Shown here: piece after piece, positions 59,389-64,000 of the stretch
Layout of the letters: each line of letters starts with the position of its first letter
How positions within the stretch are numbered: the first letter of the stretch is position 1
The notes under the pieces: model-generated
The model's input: the letters and a program-made list of their open reading frames with translations, nothing else
What the model was told of the DNA's origin: nothing
Database searches by the model: none
Position numbers and translations under genes: made by a program
Assembly: GCF_051106095.1 (NCBI RefSeq)
Contig: NC_135786.1
Location: 203,981,501-204,045,500, forward strand
Length of the DNA: 64,000 nt
From: Pogona vitticeps
Taxonomy: Eukaryota; Chordata; Lepidosauria; Squamata; Agamidae
Direction of reading: 5' to 3'

Positions 59389-59440
59389 GAATTCATGGGC
59401 TAGAACCCCCAGACGTCTGGAGGAATTCCCCAGCTAGAAT
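59389..59440 (+). repeat. Diverged relative of the palindrome arm at 59811
   Basis: AATTCATGGGCTAGAACCCC, CAGACGTCTGGAGGAATTCC, CCAGCTAGAAT aligns with the left arm and loop of the palindrome at 59811-59856 at roughly 70 percent by eye. Confidence 0.4.
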
Positions 59441-59810
59441 ACTGGAGGCTTTAGCCAGCCAGCCAGCCAGCCAACCAACCAACCAACCAATGAGCTTTTT
59501 TCACATGTCTTTAATCACTTTTAACTGAGAAAAAACAGATTATTTCCTACATGATGAAGACAAAGGAAGCAGATGGGCAAGGCTAAGGTATCTGAGAACT
59601 GCAAGGCATAATGGATCTGGTAGTTTCCTGAAGGTGACTACTATGGAGCATACTAGTCAGGGACACTACCAGAACCATAAAGTTTTGGGGTCCCCACAAC
59701 CTTAGCTACAATCTCTGTCATCTGGGACAGAAGCCATCATTTCCCAGCTGAAAGTTATTACAAATACCTGAAAGAATCCTTTTAAAATGATTTTTTATGA
59801 AACCTCAAAA

Positions 59811-59896
59811 AATTCATGGTCTATCATCCCCAGAGGTTCGTGGGAGTTTCCCAGCCAAACTCCCACGAACCTCTGGGGATGATAAGACCATGAATT
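59811..59896. repeat. Near-perfect palindrome, arms of 39 and 40 nt
   Basis: The left arm runs AATTCATGGTCT...GTGGGAGTTT, the loop is CCCAGCC, and the right arm runs AAACTCCCAC...AGACCATGAATT. The arms differ by a single-base indel. No flanking duplication beyond A/T bases is evident. It could be a very short MITE or an inverted duplication made by template switching. Confidence 0.85.
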
Positions 59897-60413
59897 TCCA
59901 AAATCCCATGCTTACATTTTAGCATCTAAAAGGATGGGCTAATACTAAATACCAGAAGATGGCAACCATGGATGGAGGAAACAGACTAGGAAGGGAAGAA
60001 GAAGAAGCATTTATAACAAACAGTAGAAAGCTAGAGGTCATCAAGAGAAACAACAGTAATATAGGATAGATTTGAAAACTGAAAATGGATTTCACAGCAT
60101 CTGGCATATTTTATGAAACACATATGCAGCACTGAGCATTATTCACTTCACAGCATAGCATTAACTTCACAGCAGTATACATACAACCTATCCCTGAACT
60201 TGGCTGCCTGTCTAGACAGGGAAAGGGAGATGTACTGGCTATCTTCCCATTAATACTCCATTTTTGTCTAATCATTCATGCATAGGTTCATATGCAAGTT
60301 AGGAAACCAAGACAATATCTGAACTTCTGATTAGTGTTGCATATCTCCCTTATTATAATGCTTTGTCCTTTAAAACTCATAAGTAATAATCGTAGCCCAG
60401 GTCTTATGATGCA

Positions 60414-60480
60414 TGTATTTATATATTTTTTTTATTTGTTCGATTTATATCCCTCCCATCTGGTATATTCTACCACTCTG
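60414..60480 (-). mobile_element. L2-type 3' tail
   Basis: Minus strand: CAGAGTGGTAGAATATACC, AGATGGGAGGGATATAAATC then an A/T-rich tail. Same terminus as at 6776, without any body. Confidence 0.6.
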
Positions 60481-61320
60481 CCTCTCTAAGGAATTTCTTC
60501 ATTTCAATTTGATTCACACTTTTGGTATCACTCAATCATCTCTTGGCTTTAATCCTGCAGTTTGAATAATGTCTTTGCAGAGTATCCATTCAAGCTGCGA
60601 AATTAGTCCCAAGCTCCTCTGGACAATTTATTTTGTACTATGTAAAGATTTCTAATGCTTTGTATATATTGCTTTCACAAGACCTGGATGCACTCAGTTA
60701 ACAGTTTTGAGTGATTATTGTTCCCTACCTTGAAGTTACACTTCGGAAACCATGTCAGTTTAAAGCATTTCATTTGGTTTGGAACTAAACGTTGCTGGAG
60801 TATTTTAAAACCAATTCAAGATGATGAATTTCCTACATGAAATTTAAGAAGAAACTTAACAGTTTGCATTCTGGAACTCCGATTATACATTCTGAAACTC
60901 AATACCAAACAAGCCTTTCTACACTGTAGTATCCCACAAGGAGTAATTAAAAATGGCCTTTAAGTGCAGAAGTTCAAAGTTCAAACCATGTTAAATATGT
61001 AACGTTTCCCCATCTTTACTTGAATGTGCTGCACACCAGCTACAGCATGTAGTGGGTGACTTATTCACCACAGGCCTTTCACCGGAAAAGCAGCAGGGGT
61101 AGGGTTGAGATAAGTGTTTGGCTTGCATAAAATCATTCCTGGACTCTATTACTCCGCTGCAGTCTTAAGCACACTTGGAGAGGGGAGACTTCTAAAATGA
61201 GACTTCTAAAGTGACATGGTCACGATTACACTTTTGAAGCCTACTTTGGATTTTGAAAGCAAAGAAGAAAAATCTTTCAGTTTGGAGTACCTCCATAGCA
61301 CATATTATCTTACCAAAGTA

Positions 61321-63010
61321 CTGTTGTTATTGTTGCTCCTGCTGATGTTATGTACTGTCAAGTTGTTTCCAATTTACGGCAACCCTATTGAGGTAAGGTT
61401 CTATCCACAACAGCCCTGCATTTCTTACCCCATATATGGTAAAAGCCTTTGTTTCATCCTTGAGCATCACTTTGCTTGCACATGAAATTAAAGCAATGGT
61501 TATATAGTTACTGCAATCCTTGGCATCTCCTCTCTTGGATATTGGGATGTATGTCGAATGTTGCCAGTCTATGGCCTACTGTTTTATTCTCCATATTTGT
61601 TTGCATATTCTTGTTAGGATTTTGACAGATTCTGTCTCTGTGGCTGAAATAGTTCTATTGGTATTCCATCTACTCCTGGTGATTTATTTCTTCATAATGT
61701 TTCAGAGCAGCTTTCATATTCTAGAACTGCAAGTTCTTCATCTTAGAATTCAAAGGAGTCTGTCATCCTTTTATTTCTTCAACATGCTGTTTCCACTTCT
61801 CTTTGTTTTCTCCTGGTCAGATAGTGTGCTTCCCCATTGGTTGTTCAGCATTCCTAATTGAGGCTTAAATTTCCTTTTGATTTTTTGGATCTTCTGAATT
61901 AGATCGCTTGTTTCCCCCTTTTTGTTGTTCTCTATTTCTTTGCACTGGTTATTGTAATAGGCCTCTCTGTCTCTACGTTGAAATCGCTAAAAAACTGCAT
62001 TTAGGGTTCTGACCCTGCTTCTTTCACCTTTTACTTTTGCTTCTCATCTGTCCTTTACAATTTTGAGTGCTTTTTTCATTGTCCATCTTGTGCCCCCCCC
62101 TTTTTACTACAGGAATTATCTTCTTCTATTCTTCCCTAATAGTATTTCTGGTTTCAGTCCACATTCTTCTGGTTCATAGTCAATTGAGTTTAATAGTGCA
62201 AATCTGTTCCTTATGTGGACTTTAAGTTCATCCAGAAAGTTGTTTGTATTATATTATGGCACTATGATTCTTTTAGTATTCATTTTCAGCTTTACTCTAA
62301 TGTTGGATAGTAACAGTTCATGACCAGTACCATAATCTGCTGGTGGTCCTGTTTTGTTTGGGAGAGTACAGCTTCTCCATCTCCTGCTTTCAGTTATGCT
62401 GGTTTCGGTATTGAACATCTTTTGATGTTCACATGTACTGTACAACCATCTTTTTGGTTGCTTGAAGCATGTATTTGTGATAAACAGATGGTTGGTTCCA
62501 CAGATCTCTACAAGTCATTCTCCTAGTTCATTTTTGTCCCCAGGCCATATTTTCCAGCAACATTTTTTTCTGCTTTGTCCCCTTACTTTTGCATTCTAGT
62601 CACCTATAATTATAAGCATGTCTTGTTTTGGTATGTGATCAATTTCTTCTTGGATGCTTGCATAAAACCTTTTAATTTCTTCTTCAGCATAGACTTGAAT
62701 AGTTATGTTGATACATTTTTCATGGAATGTGATTGATATCATTTGGTCAATATTTCCATTATAACCCCTAACTGTCTGTTTTATATCTTGCCTCAGTATT
62801 AGAGCCACTCAATTTCTTCTCGGTTTGTTATTTCCAGAGTAGAATACTTTGTAGTTGTCTGACTGCAAATATCCCATTCCAGTTCACGTCAGTTCACTGA
62901 CACAAACCCTGTGATATTTAAACATTCCAATTCTTGCTTTATGGTTTCCAGTTTACCTTGGTTCATACTTCTCATGTTCCATGTTCCAGTTGTACTTCTA
63001 TTTAGTTTAA
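61321..63010 (-). mobile_element. BovB (RTE-clade) LINE, damaged, endonuclease present
   Basis: The minus-strand reading starts near 62990 with MNQGKLETIKQELECLNI, the usual beginning of the BovB endonuclease. It continues through ISITFHEKCINITIQVYA and EEEIKRFYASIQEEIDHIPKQ in the open frame 62596-62808, and then KYGLGT. The equivalent of GSDHELLIAKFRLKLK is seen as VMNCYYP near 62300. An RT start, GVDGIPIELFQ, follows near 61680, after which most of the RT is missing. The 3' tail, GGGTTGCCGTAAATTGG...CTTGACAGTACATAACA, ends in a TTG-type microsatellite on the plus strand. There are many stops and frameshifts; the copy is old and non-functional. Confidence 0.85.
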
Positions 63011-64000
63011 ATGGGGCCATTTCACTGAATCTCTGTTTGCCAAGTCTAGACAGATGAGTCTAATGCACACAAAACGAATCAATTTTATAGATAAGTCTCC
63101 TTTACTTGGCTTCAAAATATTAGTTGTCAAATAAAAGTTGAGTCTTCTGCTAGGGCTGCTGTGTGTTTGGTTCAGTCCATTTCTTCCACTTTGGGTCGTA
63201 TTGTCTTGTAGTTTTCGCAGTACCCAGTGAAACAAGCAAACTCTATTTTGAAATATGCAGAACTGTAGAGTATGGATATTTTTGGTTCACCTGATGAAGT
63301 CTGTTTCTTGCCCATTTCAAGAATATTACAAAACTTTTATTGGGCTTTATGTCTTATGAAAGCATTGATATTCCAAACAGAAGTGCTGACTGCAAGGTAA
63401 GAAAGTAAAATCTGTTTTCTAAATTTATGTGGCCTTTCGGACTTGGTTTTCTATTATTACTGCCTATCCAAATACTGCAATCAAAATCTTATTTCAGATG
63501 CCATGGTAACATGTTGGGCTAGCTTTGAAGAGAGCCAACCATTTTGAAAGAACTGTACTGAATTAAGCCAAAATGGAAGGTATACAGACCGTTCAATTAA
63601 ATATTCTCTTACAAAAAATAAGGTAATACAAATTATATATCATTATGTTCTTATTCCACAATTCTGTTAGTGGTGAGAACTTCAAGACTTGTACTCAGAG
63701 TTTGGCATTCTTCAGAATGACATAACTGGAAGCTTATGTTGGTTTTGTGGTCTATGGCTTAGGGTCAAATTATACAGGTAGTGCAAAGGTAGAATCAGAC
63801 CTCCTTTAATTACTGAAATATGTTTGTTATAGGACTTTGAGTGTAATATATGACAACAGTAGTAGGGTTTCCAGAGTATGTTAGATATTTAAGAGGTTAT
63901 TTTGTCCGTGTTGCCCCAATGAGTATCCATGGCTGAGTGGGGATTTAGGGAAAGAAGTAAAGTGGGGGTGGGGGGTTAACCCTGGAGAAAACACATTCCC
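63011..64000. other. No gene recognised
   Basis: AT-rich sequence to the window edge. A worn SINE near 63.86 kb is listed next. TCACCTGATGAAGTCTG near 63288 may be a scrap of the repeat seen at 15.1 kb, but this is weak. Confidence 0.4.
63860..63945 (-). mobile_element. Decayed tRNA-derived SINE
   Basis: Plus-strand GATATTTAAGAGGTTATTTT and TCCATGGCTGAGTGGGGATTT match, reversed, the GAATCCCCACTCAGCCATGGA stretch that follows the B box in a common squamate tRNA-SINE. The tRNA head is lost or too diverged. Confidence 0.5.

Larger units (their letters stand above)
58382..61320. other. No gene recognised; palindrome and small repeats inside
   Basis: Contains (CCAG)n(CCAA)n near 59455-59489, the palindrome at 59.8 kb and an L2-type tail at 60.4 kb. 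No supported frame. Confidence 0.4.

Noticed and set aside
59455-59489. CRISPR-like or satellite array
   Set aside because: It is a short (CCAG)n(CCAA)n tetranucleotide run; there are no spacers and the host is a vertebrate.

Overview
The window looks like AT-rich, gene-poor nuclear DNA of a squamate reptile, most likely a lizard. This rests on the repeats: near-identical tRNA-derived Sauria SINEs ending in (ACCTTT)n, RTE/BovB LINE pieces that share the SINE 3' end, L2-clade LINEs whose tails carry a GCCGCC...GGGCGG hairpin and AAAT repeats, several tRNA-SINE families, and many small hAT elements with 8-bp target duplications. I found no host protein-coding exon, tRNA gene or rRNA gene that I can support. 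The only RNA-gene sequence is the 5' end of U2 snRNA as a retrotransposed scrap. The window is probably intergenic or deep intronic. The genus cannot be told from this.

Layout. 0-4.3 kb: quiet DNA with decayed SINE pieces. 4.4-6.0 kb: a nest of Sauria SINEs and BovB ends, one SINE split by a solo LTR. 6.6-7.05 kb: two convergent L2-type 3' ends and a long ATT/AAT inverted repeat. 7.5 kb: an intact-ended hAT MITE. 7.8-20 kb: mostly unique sequence with one foldback element and microsatellites. 20.06-23.43 kb: the richest part, an L2 reverse-transcriptase fragment on the minus strand next to the 3' half of a Ngaro-type tyrosine-recombinase retrotransposon. 23.8 kb: the U2 fragment. 30.8 kb: a young Sauria SINE. 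33.2-35.7 kb: three hAT elements. 36-40 kb: a foldback copy, a GC-rich repeat and a LINE C-terminus. 44.7-47.4 kb: the best foldback copy, an L2 with an internal deletion and a palindromic hAT MITE. 48.7-58.4 kb: scattered tRNA-SINEs. 59.8 kb: an isolated perfect-looking palindrome. 61.3-63.0 kb: a BovB LINE with recognisable endonuclease.

How the parts relate. The sequence shows LINE-SINE partnerships: Sauria SINEs share the BovB end, one tRNA-SINE carries an L2-type tail and another a CR1-type tail. Cut-and-paste hAT activity is separate and leaves exact 8-bp duplications. The Ngaro remnant is the most information-rich locus. It keeps an RNase H end, a tyrosine recombinase with all expected catalytic residues and an SGNH hydrolase frame with Ser, Asn, Asp and His in place, but no capsid-like or polymerase portion. 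It is flanked on both sides by GAAA microsatellites. No evidence for a domesticated gene or a new defence-like system was found; the best unexplained signals are the foldback family with one-ended truncation and the 59.8 kb palindrome.
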